The notes below the pieces were generated by a model. The model was not told the DNA's origin. It saw only the letters and a list, made by a program, of their open reading frames with translations, and ran no database searches. 64,000 nt of DNA from Psychroserpens burtonensis DSM 12212 (lineage in GTDB: Bacteria; Bacteroidota; Bacteroidia; Flavobacteriales; Flavobacteriaceae), in contig NZ_AUDE01000023.1 in assembly GCF_000425305.1 (NCBI RefSeq), positions 26,121 through 90,120 of the forward strand, in the 5' to 3' direction. A program made the translations under genes and the position numbers. Below, one piece after another: positions 26,584-36,429 of the stretch (its first letter is position 1; each line of letters opens with the position of its first letter).

Positions 26584-27362
26584 TATATTTTTCTTTCTAA
26601 TTCGGAATCAATTAATTTAACGAGTTCTTTGCAAACTAAAATTTGTCTTGCCATTAATTCACGTCTTGACGTATTACTAAATCCTTGAATATAATTTGCG
26701 CTTTTATAAAATGCCAAATAGGTTGGTGCGTTTACGTTATGAACCCACGTTGTATCGATATCTTTTATATGTATAGGTTTCGTTTTAAGTCTATCCCTGA
26801 GAAGTCCATACCGAAACAAATCGGGAAGGTTTGCTATGTTTATTACTGAATTATTGATTTGAATAAATGCTAAAGAATAATTGTTTGCTTCGGCATAAAA
26901 CCGCGTAATTTTTGTTTTGAGTGTTTTATTTTTAAGATTATAAAACTTTCCTGTATTGAGCATTTCGTCATAGGTGCTTGATGTTAGTGGAAACACCTTC
27001 AATTGGGTAACAATCAGTGTGTCAATTTGTATAAAATCTTCAACGTTTGGGTTGTCATTAAATAGTTTTAAACCATAGGCAGTTTTTTTCTCGAAAGTTG
27101 CATAAAGTGAATCTAGACTTTTAAAATCTACAATGTTGGTTTGGATTTCTTCTTTTAAGTTTTCTAGGTCATCGCGTTCCTGAACAATTTTGATTCGGTT
27201 TTGATTCCAATTATTAATTGCCAAAGCAATCAAAATACCAATGACTACTAAAATGATTTCGCCAATGGCATATTTGAAGTACCTGCCTGCCGGCAAGGCA
27301 GGTTTGCCTGTTTTTCCTGTTTCCATGAGGTTATATCTTATTTTTCTGAAGAATTTTATCAT
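26583..27362 (-). CDS. DUF6090 paralogue 9 with an in-frame palindromic insertion
   Basis: 259 aa. The head reads MIKFFRKIRYNLMETGKTGK, then an extra PALPAGR, then YFKYAIGE. The seven extra residues are encoded by a GC-rich 21-bp palindrome at 27282-27302; paralogue 13 has the same head without it. Core YDEMLNTGKFYNLKNKTLKT. The C-terminal half is closest to paralogue 7. It overlaps paralogue 10 by 4 bases. Confidence 0.9.
   Translation of the reverse strand: MIKFFRKIRYNLMETGKTGKPALPAGRYFKYAIGEIILVVIGILIALAINNWNQNRIKIVQERDDLENLKEEIQTNIVDFKSLDSLYATFEKKTAYGLKLFNDNPNVEDFIQIDTLIVTQLKVFPLTSSTYDEMLNTGKFYNLKNKTLKTKITRFYAEANNYSLAFIQINNSVINIANLPDLFRYGLLRDRLKTKPIHIKDIDTTWVHNVNAPTYLAFYKSANYIQGFSNTSRRELMARQILVCKELVKLIDSELERKI
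27282..27302. repeat. 21-bp GC-rich palindromic insertion in a DUF6090 gene (copy 1)
   Basis: The 21 bases begin CCTGCC and end GGCAGG around an inner TGCC/GGCA, 16 of 21 being G or C in a low-GC region. Comparison with the near-identical head at 32520-32593 shows that exactly 21 bases are extra, adding seven codons without breaking the frame. Confidence 0.8.
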
Positions 27363-28393
27363 AGCTTTTTAAAAATAATTTTACTATTGCTCTCAATAAT
27401 CGTATCATTTTCTCTTGCAAAATATGTAAAGAAATTTCTGCCTCGAGTAACCATTTGATTTTTAGAAAATGGAATCACTTCAACAGCGACACTATCGCCT
27501 TCAATTTTTAAAAAAAGGTTTTCGTTTTCCTTGTAGATTTTAAATTTGTTAGGTAAGGTTGTACTCTTAATTAAGGAATCATTTACTGTATTTGCGATGG
27601 CTTCATAGCTACCTATAAATGGTTGTAACTGGTCGTTTGTATATGTAAAACTGGGATTTACGTCAGCTTTATTTAATAATGTGGCAATTTCAGTATAGTA
27701 ATTAATAGCGTTTGAGCGGTATGCGAGTGCTACGCCAAGGTGATTTCTAATTGCCAGCGAATTAAAAAAGTAAACTTTATTTTTATAACCGTAGTCTTCT
27801 AACATGTAGTTGTAATAATTTTCATCTCCAACTGCTGTATCGTCTGAGAACCAGGAATAGTTATCTGAATAGAATTTTATGTTGGTCTTGACGGCATCCA
27901 ATAATTCTTTATCAAAGTCATCAAGACTTGCTTTAAGTTTTGAATCTAAGGTGTTTAATTTCTTTATTATGGGCTTATAGATTATAGGCGTGTTTTCCCT
28001 ATTTGCAATTAAAAGCTGATAGGCATCATTAGTTAATTGAAATTGGGTGAATAGCGTAGTCATATTAATAAATTCTGGGTGCATTGGGTCTGCATAAGTT
28101 TCTTTAGTTACGCGGTTTTGTTTGACAGCCCAAAAGACACTGTCCTTTTTATGGAAAAAGTCTATTTCATTTTCAATAGTCGCAATGTTGACATTGAGCT
28201 CATTTAAGACCTCTTCTAATAGGATGTCAATTTTTGCTTGTGAATTATGGATTTCATTAAGATTATTTAAATACAAAGCAATTAAAATACCAATGACCAC
28301 AAGGATAATTTCGCCGATAGCATATTTAAAATACTTTCCAGTTTTGTTTTCCATTAGCAAGTTTTGTCTAATTATTCTAAAAAATTTTATCAT
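27359..28393 (-). CDS. DUF6090 paralogue 10, long form with C-terminal beta domain
   Basis: 344 aa. Head MIKFFRIIRQNLLMENKTGK, helix, then YLNNLNEIHN (Leu instead of Trp). Middle region carries the long-form marks DSVFWAVKQNRVTKETY, NYSWFSDDTAV and YNYMLEDYGYKNKV. The extra last 90 or so residues begin FIGSYEAI and continue FKIYKENENLFLKIEGD and EVIPFSKNQMV, alternating strands like DUF3471 or lipocalin-like add-on domains. Closest relative is paralogue 13. Confidence 0.9.
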   Translation of the reverse strand: MIKFFRIIRQNLLMENKTGKYFKYAIGEIILVVIGILIALYLNNLNEIHNSQAKIDILLEEVLNELNVNIATIENEIDFFHKKDSVFWAVKQNRVTKETYADPMHPEFINMTTLFTQFQLTNDAYQLLIANRENTPIIYKPIIKKLNTLDSKLKASLDDFDKELLDAVKTNIKFYSDNYSWFSDDTAVGDENYYNYMLEDYGYKNKVYFFNSLAIRNHLGVALAYRSNAINYYTEIATLLNKADVNPSFTYTNDQLQPFIGSYEAIANTVNDSLIKSTTLPNKFKIYKENENLFLKIEGDSVAVEVIPFSKNQMVTRGRNFFTYFARENDTIIESNSKIIFKKL

Positions 28394-28421
28394 CTTAATG
28401 AATTGAGATTGTTACCATCAT

Positions 28422-29459
28422 CTATTTTGAATCTATTTTCTCGTAAATCGCAAAAACGTTGATACCACGAGAGATATAAAGCTGGTCTTTTTTTTGTCTA
28501 TCAAACACAAAAAAAGCATTATATGAATCTATGAAAAAAGTATTTTTATCATAGTATAATAAATTTATCTGAAAATTGCTTTCACTTGGTTCGAATTCCA
28601 ATTGACCGTCTTTTAAGGTAATATTTACTGTTTCGTCCCATATGTCTGTATTTATAGTTTCCTTTAATTTGTAAGTACCAACGTAATTCTTTGAAAAAGT
28701 GGTGTCCTTATATGTATAACTCACACTATCTGGAATGTCATCTGTACTGCCAATAACCTCTTGAATTTTGAGATATAGGTCGATAGTTTTTACTCTATAC
28801 TGATTACTTAATGCAAAAATATTTATCCTGTAACTCATGTAATTGCCCACAAGATTTTTATAGTTTTTATCATTAAGGTAATAGTCGATTTGTGCATCAT
28901 TTTTTATGCCTTTTAACTCATCTTGATACCAATCAAAATTACTTTCATCATCTATATTTTTGTAAACCGTACTTCTAATTTTATCGTTGGCAACGTCGAT
29001 ATTTGTTTTTAGAGTAACATACAAATCTTTAATTTCAGGAAGTAAGTCTGCATATTTTTCTGGCACATTATCTATGTTTCCTTTGAGGTTATCAAAACCA
29101 TTGGTCACAATTTTAAAGTCGCGATAGTTATAGCCTATTCTGTAAAATCCGGATTTTTTAATATCTTCTGCGGTGTATTTATTGTTTAGAAAAGCCTTTG
29201 AAATAGAATCTGTTCTTACGTGATAATCAAAAATCCTATTAGAGGCTTTTAAATCGGTTACAATATCATTTTGTATTTCTTTTAAAATGCTTGTAATTTT
29301 TGCGTCGTTGTTTTTTTGCTGATTCCAATTGTTGATGCTCAACGCAATCAAAATCCCAATCACCACTAGGATGATTTCGCCAATGGCATAGAGTAGATAT
29401 TTGGAAGTTCTGTTTTCTTTAATCATACTTTGGCGAATTTTTCTAAAAATTTTTATCAT
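28422..29459 (-). CDS. DUF6090 paralogue 11, long form
   Basis: 345 aa. Head MIKIFRKIRQSMIKENRTSK, helix and NNWNQQKNN. Middle NFDWYQDELKGI and IDYYLNDKNYKNLVGNYMSY correspond to the long-form signature. The C-terminal domain begins YVGTYKLKETINTDI and continues EFEPSESNFQINLLYYDKN, INVFAIYEKI. It differs strongly from paralogue 10 outside the head. It lies 19 bases after the embedded DUF418 gene. Confidence 0.9.
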   Translation of the reverse strand: MIKIFRKIRQSMIKENRTSKYLLYAIGEIILVVIGILIALSINNWNQQKNNDAKITSILKEIQNDIVTDLKASNRIFDYHVRTDSISKAFLNNKYTAEDIKKSGFYRIGYNYRDFKIVTNGFDNLKGNIDNVPEKYADLLPEIKDLYVTLKTNIDVANDKIRSTVYKNIDDESNFDWYQDELKGIKNDAQIDYYLNDKNYKNLVGNYMSYRINIFALSNQYRVKTIDLYLKIQEVIGSTDDIPDSVSYTYKDTTFSKNYVGTYKLKETINTDIWDETVNITLKDGQLEFEPSESNFQINLLYYDKNTFFIDSYNAFFVFDRQKKDQLYISRGINVFAIYEKIDSK

Positions 29460-29478
29460 AAATAGAATACGTTATAGT

Positions 29479-30738
29479 TTACGTTTTTAGTATTTTCAAT
29501 ACTTTACCGTAAGTTAATTGTCGCCAAATCCATTCCACAGGTCCAAATTTGAAATGCTTTAACCACAGTTTACTTAGTACTATTTGAAGTAGAAAAACAC
29601 CAATGGCAATAGCCATAATAATTGAGAATCCAAATTTACCAGCATACCCTAATCCAATTCCGTAGAAAAATGAGACTCCAAAAAAGGTTTGAAATAAATA
29701 ATTAGATAACGCCATTTTTCCAACAGGCGCAAATGCATTTAATAGCTTTGGTTTTTTTCTGTACAGCAATGCTAATCCTGAGGCAATTGCTATAGCTAAT
29801 GGTACAGTTCCAAGGGCGTAAGAAACCGTTTTAATGAAATCCCAAAGCGGTTCTTGGCTTCCGAAAAACACAACATAAGTTCTAAAGGTGCTTATTGGAA
29901 GTCCGATAACAAACCCCCAGATTGTCACTTTTTTCAGAAATTTGGTGTCGTTTAATACATCTTCTTTTAATAGTTTCCGTCCTGCCCAAAGCCCTAGTAA
30001 AAAGATACCCAGTACTTTGAAAACACGTCCTTCGTCTAAGATGGCACCAATGCGACCAAAGGTGTTACCTATATTATATTTAAAATAATCCAATAAAATT
30101 TCGTTGGATTGAAACTGCTTAAAATCAGGATATATTTTGCCATTCCACACTTCTGTAGCGAAGCCACGTTGTTCGTAATAAGCACTGGATAATTCGAAAA
30201 AAAAGTCGGCATAATTTAGTTTGGTAACATAGACAAAAAGCCAATTTGCTATCGGAAACAAAATGAGAATACTACCAAACACGATTAGTTTTCTATCAGA
30301 AAAATTCACGAAGCCAATTAAAACAAAGCCAAGCAATGCATATAAAGTGAGGATGTCTCCTAACCAAAAAAGACACAGATGAATTAATCCAATAACCAAA
30401 AGCCAAAACATGCGTCTTCTAAAAAAGGGCGCAAAGGGTTTATTACTAACATCTAATTTATAAAACTGCATGGCACAACCAATACCGAATAAAAGCGAGA
30501 AAACGGTATAGAATTTCCCATCGACTAAGGTGTGCATTATAAAATCGAAAGTTCCATCAAAGGCAAATGTTGTACCTGTAAAACGATCTTCTAACGGAAA
30601 GGAAAAATAACCTGAAAAGGTTAAAATATTTGCCATAAATATGAATAAGATAGCAATACCACGAAGCACATCTAAAAAATCGATGCGATGCTCCTTTTGT
30701 ACTGGTATTATTTTGGTTGGGTTGGTTGGTGTTATCAT
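29479..30738 (-). CDS. DUF418 family polytopic membrane protein (embedded in the array)
   Basis: 419 aa with about ten hydrophobic segments. Seen: RIDFLDVLRGIAILFIFMAN at the N-terminus, DGKFYTVFSLLFGIG, and the C-terminal DUF418 signature PVGKMALSNYLFQT and WLKHFKFGPVEWIWRQLTYG. The family (YeiB type) is of unknown function, sometimes discussed as transporters or acyltransferase relatives. It interrupts the DUF6090 run between paralogues 11 and 12; a second DUF418 gene lies at 42940-44247. Confidence 0.9.
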   Translation of the reverse strand: MITPTNPTKIIPVQKEHRIDFLDVLRGIAILFIFMANILTFSGYFSFPLEDRFTGTTFAFDGTFDFIMHTLVDGKFYTVFSLLFGIGCAMQFYKLDVSNKPFAPFFRRRMFWLLVIGLIHLCLFWLGDILTLYALLGFVLIGFVNFSDRKLIVFGSILILFPIANWLFVYVTKLNYADFFFELSSAYYEQRGFATEVWNGKIYPDFKQFQSNEILLDYFKYNIGNTFGRIGAILDEGRVFKVLGIFLLGLWAGRKLLKEDVLNDTKFLKKVTIWGFVIGLPISTFRTYVVFFGSQEPLWDFIKTVSYALGTVPLAIAIASGLALLYRKKPKLLNAFAPVGKMALSNYLFQTFFGVSFFYGIGLGYAGKFGFSIIMAIAIGVFLLQIVLSKLWLKHFKFGPVEWIWRQLTYGKVLKILKT

Positions 30739-30771
30739 TATAAGCTATTGTGCAGTGGTTAATTTTTAGTT

Positions 30772-31548
30772 TTATTCATTTCCCAATTCTTGTTTAATAC
30801 TGTCTAAAATAGACTGGATCTGATTTCGCATGTCTTCTTGTCGTTTTAATCTATTAAACTCATCAAAAGATTTTAGAAACAAATTGCCAAAGTAGCTATC
30901 ATTTGTAAAGAAAGATTCAGAAATAGCAAGGCTGTCAATTGATATAGGTTTATAATCAAATTTATCCCTAAAATAACTACCTGCTATTTTTAAAAAGAGA
31001 TGATTTGTTTCTTTATTAAGCTCTTGTAATAAATGCATAGAATTCTCTTGATCTTCAAATCCAAGCTCATAGTCTGCCATAAACTGTGCTAATAAATTTC
31101 TTAAGTTTTCATTTTGTATGAGGTCAATTTTACCAGCACTGGTTAACGAGTTGTATGCTCCCGTCACCAGTTCTTCACGGTGCCAAGATGTACCATAACC
31201 GATAAGGTAAGTTAAGGAATCTAAATGCGTATCATAATAGTGGAATTCCGTTTTGTCCTGTCTTTCATGAATATTTATTAAGGTTTTACTGTAGCGCATT
31301 ACTTTAGACTGCGACTTTATGGTGCCCTCAATTCTGTCTTTAGATACCATAAAATCTGCTTGCAACGCTTTTAGGATTTTAATTTCTTCATTTTTTGCTT
31401 TTCGGTTTTCATTCCAAGTATTGATTTGAAGAGCTATCAAAATTCCAATGACCACGAGGATAATTTCGCCTATGGCATATTTAAGGTATTTACCTGTTCT
31501 GTTTTCCATAATTTGTTTTTGACGAATATGTCTAAAAAATTTAATCAT
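30772..31548 (-). CDS. DUF6090 paralogue 12
   Basis: 258 aa, head MIKFFRHIRQKQIMENRTGK with KYLKYAIGE, a blend of the two head types, then INTWNENRKAK. Core YNSLTSAGKIDLIQNENLRN, preceded by an unusual IGYGTSWHREELVTG. Long helical C-terminus ending QSILDSIKQELGNE. It overlaps paralogue 13 by 8 bases and ends 33 bases before the DUF418 gene. Confidence 0.9.
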   Translation of the reverse strand: MIKFFRHIRQKQIMENRTGKYLKYAIGEIILVVIGILIALQINTWNENRKAKNEEIKILKALQADFMVSKDRIEGTIKSQSKVMRYSKTLINIHERQDKTEFHYYDTHLDSLTYLIGYGTSWHREELVTGAYNSLTSAGKIDLIQNENLRNLLAQFMADYELGFEDQENSMHLLQELNKETNHLFLKIAGSYFRDKFDYKPISIDSLAISESFFTNDSYFGNLFLKSFDEFNRLKRQEDMRNQIQSILDSIKQELGNE

Positions 31549-32593
31549 TTTCGGGTGCTAATTTAATGTAATTCACTTCACTATTTGTTTGTAGAATAGT
31601 ATCTTTTTCCTTTACGGATAAGGTGAAGAAATCTGCTGGATTTACCACTATCTGGTGTTTTGAAAACGGTATCACTTCCTGTTTTGTACTATCGCCAATT
31701 GCACTAAAATATAGGCGATTATTTACTTGAAAAATTTTAAATTGTTTATATCTTTTCAATTCTTCGAAGAATGAATCCTTTCTTATCTCTGTTATTAATT
31801 TATAGCTTCCAACAAAGGGTTTTGAACGTTCTTTAGAGATAGAAAAACCGTTTTCTAAGTTCTGTTTATTTAAGAATTTTTGGATGGTCATATAGCAACC
31901 AATAGCCTTAGAACGGTATCGCATCGCATTAGCAAAATGATTATCTACTACTAAATTGTGCGTAAAAGCAACCTGGTTTCGATAGCGAAAGTCCGTTAAC
32001 ATATAATTGAATTCACCATCATAGCCCGCTTTTGTGTTATCCGAAAACCAAGGGAAGTTATTGGCTTTGTAGGTAATATTATATTTTGCGCTCAGAAAAA
32101 CTTCATTTTCAAAACGTTCCAAGTTTTTTTTCACGGTGGTGTTTAAAAATTTTAAGTCGGCAAGTATTGGTTTATATTTTAGAGGTAAATCTGCGCTATT
32201 GGTTATTAATAGGCTGTAGGCATCGTTAGCCAATTCAAATGCCTTTGATTTTGTAGTCATAGACCAAAATGTAGAACGTGTTTTAGGATTTAAAAAGGTT
32301 TCTTTAGTTACCTTATTAAATTGTGTAACCCAATAAACCGTATCCTTACGATGGTAGTAGGCTATTTCATCGTCTATTTTTTTAATATTTACCGTAAGTT
32401 CGTTTAAAACATCTTCTAAAATAATATCTGTCTTTGCTTGTGTTGCAAGCTGTTCATTTAGATTGTTTAAATATAAAGCAATCAAAATCCCAATCACCAC
32501 GAGGATGATTTCGCCAATGGCATATTTGAAGTATTTACCTGTTTTTCCTGTTTCCATGAGGTTATATCTTATTTTTCTAAAGAATTTTATCAT
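31541..32593 (-). CDS. DUF6090 paralogue 13, long form
   Basis: 350 aa, head MIKFFRKIRYNLMETGKTGK as in paralogue 9 but without the insertion. YLNNLNEQLATQ, DTVYWVTQFNKVTKETF, NFPWFSDNTKA and FNYMLTDFRYRNQV mirror paralogue 10 through the whole length. C-terminal domain: FVGSYKLITEIRKD, FKIFQVNNRLYFSAIGD, EVIPFSKHQIV. The final codons encoding END-stop contain the ATGATTAA start of paralogue 12. Confidence 0.9.
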   Translation of the reverse strand: MIKFFRKIRYNLMETGKTGKYFKYAIGEIILVVIGILIALYLNNLNEQLATQAKTDIILEDVLNELTVNIKKIDDEIAYYHRKDTVYWVTQFNKVTKETFLNPKTRSTFWSMTTKSKAFELANDAYSLLITNSADLPLKYKPILADLKFLNTTVKKNLERFENEVFLSAKYNITYKANNFPWFSDNTKAGYDGEFNYMLTDFRYRNQVAFTHNLVVDNHFANAMRYRSKAIGCYMTIQKFLNKQNLENGFSISKERSKPFVGSYKLITEIRKDSFFEELKRYKQFKIFQVNNRLYFSAIGDSTKQEVIPFSKHQIVVNPADFFTLSVKEKDTILQTNSEVNYIKLAPEND

Positions 32594-33330
32594 CGGTTTT
32601 CAATTTTTCGCAGTTCTACAAGTAAGGCAGAGTTTTCTTTTAGTAGATCTTCTAAACCAGCTTTCCTTTCATAGCCTATTCGCTTACTAACCGTAAGTTT
32701 ATTGAATTTAGCAATCAACTCTTTGGCGTTTACATCTTGCCATAACATATCTTGTAAAGGACCATTTATGGTATTATTTCTATTTTTAATTGGAAAGCTC
32801 TCCTGATAGTTTTGTATGGCTTCAACATACGATTTAAAATTATCTTCACTTATGGTTTCAAAGTACTCATGTTTTCTATAAAGGTCATAGATGGCTTGAG
32901 TAAGATCGCTATCAAATAGATTGATCTCGCCAGAAAGCACCATTGTTTTGTACGCATTTTCATTTTTAAAATTAATTGTCACAGTAAGAGGATTAAACTC
33001 ATACCGTGCAATTTTTAAAAGGGTGTCTACCGTTGCTTCTCTACTCGATAAGCGCTCTTGAAGATTAAACAGTTCATCCTCTTGTGTCTGTATCTTTTGC
33101 ATTCTATCTTTAATATAAACGCTGTCTTTTTTAAGATTTTGAATTAAGGTCATACTGTTTTTGTGAACGATCTTTTTGTTAGCGTTATCCGTATTCCAAT
33201 TATTTAAGGAAAGTGCTATCATTATCCCAATGACCACAAGAACTATTTCGCCTATGGCGTAAAGAAGATATGTACTGAACTTATTTTCAGTCAATAATTG
33301 TTGTCTAATTTTTCTGAAGAATTTTATCAT
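32590..33330 (-). CDS. DUF6090 paralogue 14
   Basis: 246 aa from the ATG at 33330; an ATG at 33345 would add MWKTY, which no relative has. Head MIKFFRKIRQQLLTENKFST, helix with VLVVIGIMIAL, then NNWNTDNANK. The segment EATVDTLLKIARYEFNPL is shared with paralogue 16 (EATLDTLIHVMRYEFNPN), marking a sister pair. Core YKTMVLSGEINLFDSDLTQA. It overlaps paralogue 13 by 4 bases. Confidence 0.88.
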   Translation of the reverse strand: MIKFFRKIRQQLLTENKFSTYLLYAIGEIVLVVIGIMIALSLNNWNTDNANKKIVHKNSMTLIQNLKKDSVYIKDRMQKIQTQEDELFNLQERLSSREATVDTLLKIARYEFNPLTVTINFKNENAYKTMVLSGEINLFDSDLTQAIYDLYRKHEYFETISEDNFKSYVEAIQNYQESFPIKNRNNTINGPLQDMLWQDVNAKELIAKFNKLTVSKRIGYERKAGLEDLLKENSALLVELRKIENR

Positions 33331-33382
33331 ATATGTTTTCCACAAAAGTGAATCTGTTTTTAAATCGTGATGTTGTTTTAGT

Positions 33383-34150
33383 TCAATCTGAATTGCACTC
33401 TTTTTTTAGTTGATTGAAGGTGGTCTCCATTGCTTTTAAAATATTATTAAAATGTTGTTTTTCCCTTTCGCTCATCGTTACAAAAAAGACCAAATCATTC
33501 TGAAACTGCTTATAATATGAAGATTCACTATCAAATTGCCAATTATAAACAGGTAGTGTTTCTAATATTTCAGTCCCTAATGAATTATTAACATAGTCAA
33601 AATTTTGCATACCAAATAACAAAACATCATCATAGGAAAAAGCTTTTTCCAGACTTTTCGAGCGATTGATTTCTAGCTGATACAGTAATTTATCTAATTC
33701 TACATAGTATCGAATTAAGTTATTTTTTAAAGCATCGTTTGTCAATAAGTTTAATTTGCCAGATGAGGTGATTTCTGTAAAGGTTACTTTACTAGGCACA
33801 AATTCATTGGTTCTTAAGGCTTGTAAATAGGTATTTAATAAGTATGATTTGTCTTTGTCTTTTTTGTTTAAATCCAACAAAAGTCGTTTACTGGTTTCTA
33901 TTTTATATTCCGATTCTTTATAGAGTTCTTCAATATTTTGACGGTCTAACTCAAAGTCTGCAAGAAACTTACAATAGTATTCAGATTCAGTTACTCTGTT
34001 TTTTCGGTTTTCGTTCCAATTATTAATCTGTAAAGCAATCAATATCCCAATAACCACAAGTACTATTTCGCCAATGGCGTATTTGAAGTATTTTGTAGTT
34101 TTACCTTCGTTGAGAAGGTTTTGGCGGATGTTTCTGAAGAGTTTTATCAT
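33383..34150 (-). CDS. DUF6090 paralogue 15
   Basis: 255 aa, head MIKLFRNIRQNLLNEGKTTK, KYFKYAIGE, helix, NNWNENRKNR. Core FTEITSSGKLNLLTNDALKN and RYYVELDKLL. The region right after the helix has heptad-like Leu spacing (FELDRQNIEELYKESEYKIE) suggesting a coiled coil. It ends KKECNSD and its start overlaps paralogue 16 by 4 bases (ATGA). Confidence 0.9.
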   Translation of the reverse strand: MIKLFRNIRQNLLNEGKTTKYFKYAIGEIVLVVIGILIALQINNWNENRKNRVTESEYYCKFLADFELDRQNIEELYKESEYKIETSKRLLLDLNKKDKDKSYLLNTYLQALRTNEFVPSKVTFTEITSSGKLNLLTNDALKNNLIRYYVELDKLLYQLEINRSKSLEKAFSYDDVLLFGMQNFDYVNNSLGTEILETLPVYNWQFDSESSYYKQFQNDLVFFVTMSEREKQHFNNILKAMETTFNQLKKECNSD

Positions 34151-34896
34151 AGGTCTTTTATATAAAAGTCAAGTTGTTGTAGAAGACGTTTTGAGCCTTC
34201 AAGTGAATACTCTAATTCTACTTGAGTTTCTGTAAATAGAATTCTCTTAAAGTTACTAATACCTTGGAAGGTGGCAGCAAGATGGCTACTGTTAATATGT
34301 TCCCAAACCAAAGAATCGATTAAGTGTCCCTGATCATGAATAGGCGTGGAACCAAAAGTATAGGTGTTGACATAAGACGTAATCTTCTCTCTATAATCGT
34401 TAGTGGTTTTTTCAACCCTATTTTTTTGAAAGAATTTTTGATTGTAGAAATTTTTGATCCTTGTCTTTAAAGAATCTGATACGTTTTCTACTAGTCCTGT
34501 TTGGATGAGACTGTAATAGGCGTTTGTATTGTAAATAATTTGTTCGCTCCAATTTGGATTAAATTCATAGCGCATAACGTGTATCAAAGTGTCTAAGGTT
34601 GCCTCAGGTTTTGCTACTTTGGTTCTTAAGGATTCATTTAATTGGTGTTGCTCTTTAATAAATGGTAATCGTTCTTTTATTAAAACAGTGTCTTGGGCAA
34701 GATCATTATATAAGGCTACAAGCGCATTTTTAATTTGTATTTCTTTTTGTTTGTGCTCTTTCCAATTATTAATCTGCAAAGCAATTAATATCCCAATCAC
34801 CACAAGTACTATTTCGCCAATGGCGTATTTGAAGTACTTTGTGTTTTTGCCTTCGCTGAGTAATTGTTTTCGAATATTTCTAAATAACTTTATCAT
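34147..34896 (-). CDS. DUF6090 paralogue 16
   Basis: 249 aa, head MIKLFRNIRKQLLSEGKNTK, KYFKYAIGE, NNWKEHKQKE. EATLDTLIHVMRYEFNPN pairs it with paralogue 14. Core YYSLIQTGLVENVSDSLKTR and KNFYNQK. 4-base ATGA overlaps with the genes on both sides make translational coupling of 15, 16 and 17 likely. Confidence 0.9.
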   Translation of the reverse strand: MIKLFRNIRKQLLSEGKNTKYFKYAIGEIVLVVIGILIALQINNWKEHKQKEIQIKNALVALYNDLAQDTVLIKERLPFIKEQHQLNESLRTKVAKPEATLDTLIHVMRYEFNPNWSEQIIYNTNAYYSLIQTGLVENVSDSLKTRIKNFYNQKFFQKNRVEKTTNDYREKITSYVNTYTFGSTPIHDQGHLIDSLVWEHINSSHLAATFQGISNFKRILFTETQVELEYSLEGSKRLLQQLDFYIKDL

Positions 34897-35615
34897 TCTG
34901 ATTCTTTTAAAATTTCATCTATTTCGTCCTGAAATTCGGTTAGACCTTTTATTAAAGCTTTAAGCATTCTGGTATACTCTTCAATTCGATTGTAAATAAA
35001 TATAACCCGATTGCGATAGGTGTGGTTTGTCAAAAAATAGTTGTGTAATTCTTTGCTACCTAAATCTTGCGTGATGGTATTTTCCATCCATTCTGCATAC
35101 CATTTATAATTATCTCTCACGTATTTTTGATGATCAATGAATTCTGCTGAAATACTATTTTCAAGCGGAAGCATTTTAGTATCCATCCACTCATATATGT
35201 CATTGAGATAAAAGGTTAACGTATCGTTTACTTGCAATTCTCTTAATTGGGAGACCCCTTTTTTGTTTAATATCATAGCTGGACCATCAAATAGTAATCT
35301 TGAAAGTCCTTTATCCAGTAAGTCAGGTGTTATCGAGTCGTTTACTACTTTTTCAAAAACAGGTTTTTTTTCCATGTAGAAGTCCACACTCCTTTGCAAA
35401 TCTCCTATATCGTTTTTAATATCATTATTAATAAGCGCATAGACGTTTATAAGTTTAATGGCGTCTTTTCGTTCTTCATTCCAATTATTAATTTGTAGCG
35501 CAATCAAAATTCCAATAACCACCAGAATAATCTCACCAATGGCGTATTTGAAGTATTTTGTAGTTTTGCCTTCGTTGAGAAGGTTTTTTCGGATATTTCT
35601 AAATAGTTTTATCAT
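34893..35615 (-). CDS. DUF6090 paralogue 17, long-form body without the beta domain
   Basis: 240 aa, head MIKLFRNIRKNLLNEGKTTK. The body lacks the ELxNSGxL core and instead resembles the long forms: RDNYKWYAEWMENTI and LHNYFLTNHTYRNRV match NYSWFSDD and YNYMLEDYGYKNKV of paralogue 10. It stops where the long forms continue into the C-terminal beta domain, so it looks like a short member of that subgroup. Twenty bases separate it from paralogue 18. Confidence 0.88.
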   Translation of the reverse strand: MIKLFRNIRKNLLNEGKTTKYFKYAIGEIILVVIGILIALQINNWNEERKDAIKLINVYALINNDIKNDIGDLQRSVDFYMEKKPVFEKVVNDSITPDLLDKGLSRLLFDGPAMILNKKGVSQLRELQVNDTLTFYLNDIYEWMDTKMLPLENSISAEFIDHQKYVRDNYKWYAEWMENTITQDLGSKELHNYFLTNHTYRNRVIFIYNRIEEYTRMLKALIKGLTEFQDEIDEILKESE

Positions 35616-35635
35616 TTGGATTAGTAGTTTGTGCT

Positions 35636-36403
35636 TCAGTTATTTTTTGTTCTTATTTCAGATTCTAAAAGTTGAAGTATTTCCGTGTTCAATTTGATGC
35701 AAGTCTTATATTTATTTGCTGAAATGTCACATAAAATGATTTGATTTTCAACTCTATTTTCAAATTCAGGTAATTTTAGTAAGTGGTTATTATTAATCTC
35801 GAAACCGGATTCTGGCAACGTAATATTTAAACTGGAGTTGTAATTGCGTGCTTGGTCAGCATTAAGAAAACTACCGTTTTTTATTATAAAATCAATTGTA
35901 TCGACATTGTTTTTTTGTGTAGAATTTTCGCTCTCTTTCAAATCAATTAATTCGGAAAGCCAAGATGATAAAAGATTACGCAAAACATTATTTTTTATTA
36001 AACCAAGGTTTCCAGAATTTATTAAATCATTAAGAAAACCGTTTTTAGCAACATAAGTTGTTGCTGAAACAGCGTCATTTAAGTAGGTATCCAAAACAAA
36101 CGCTTCCGTATATCTTTTACCAGTGTGGTTGAGTATTTGTACACAAGATTTAATGTTAAGCGTATTAAAACTATCTGTACGAATTAAAGTTAACAGATTA
36201 TAGTTAAAATCCTCTTTTAAGTTTTTTAAGGCTTCTAGTTCCAATTTATTTTGTTTAGAATTTTCATTCCAATTATTAATGGATAAGGCAATCAAAATCC
36301 CAATGACCACAAGCACAATCTCGCCTATTGCGTATTTGAAATACTTGGTAGTTTTTCCCTCTGCGAGTAATTGTTTTCTAACATTTTTAAATAACTTTAT
36401 CAT
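35636..36403 (-). CDS. DUF6090 paralogue 18
   Basis: 255 aa, head MIKLFKNVRKQLLAEGKTTK, KYFKYAIGE, helix, INNWNENSKQ. Core LNDLINSGNLGLIKNNVLRN and SWLSELIDL, a good family consensus. Its upstream gap of 107 bases is the widest between adjacent intact array genes and holds three hairpins and a vestigial gene start. Confidence 0.9.
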   Translation of the reverse strand: MIKLFKNVRKQLLAEGKTTKYFKYAIGEIVLVVIGILIALSINNWNENSKQNKLELEALKNLKEDFNYNLLTLIRTDSFNTLNIKSCVQILNHTGKRYTEAFVLDTYLNDAVSATTYVAKNGFLNDLINSGNLGLIKNNVLRNLLSSWLSELIDLKESENSTQKNNVDTIDFIIKNGSFLNADQARNYNSSLNITLPESGFEINNNHLLKLPEFENRVENQIILCDISANKYKTCIKLNTEILQLLESEIRTKNN

Positions 36404-36429
36404 AGTTTAAAATTTTTTACTAGTTAAGT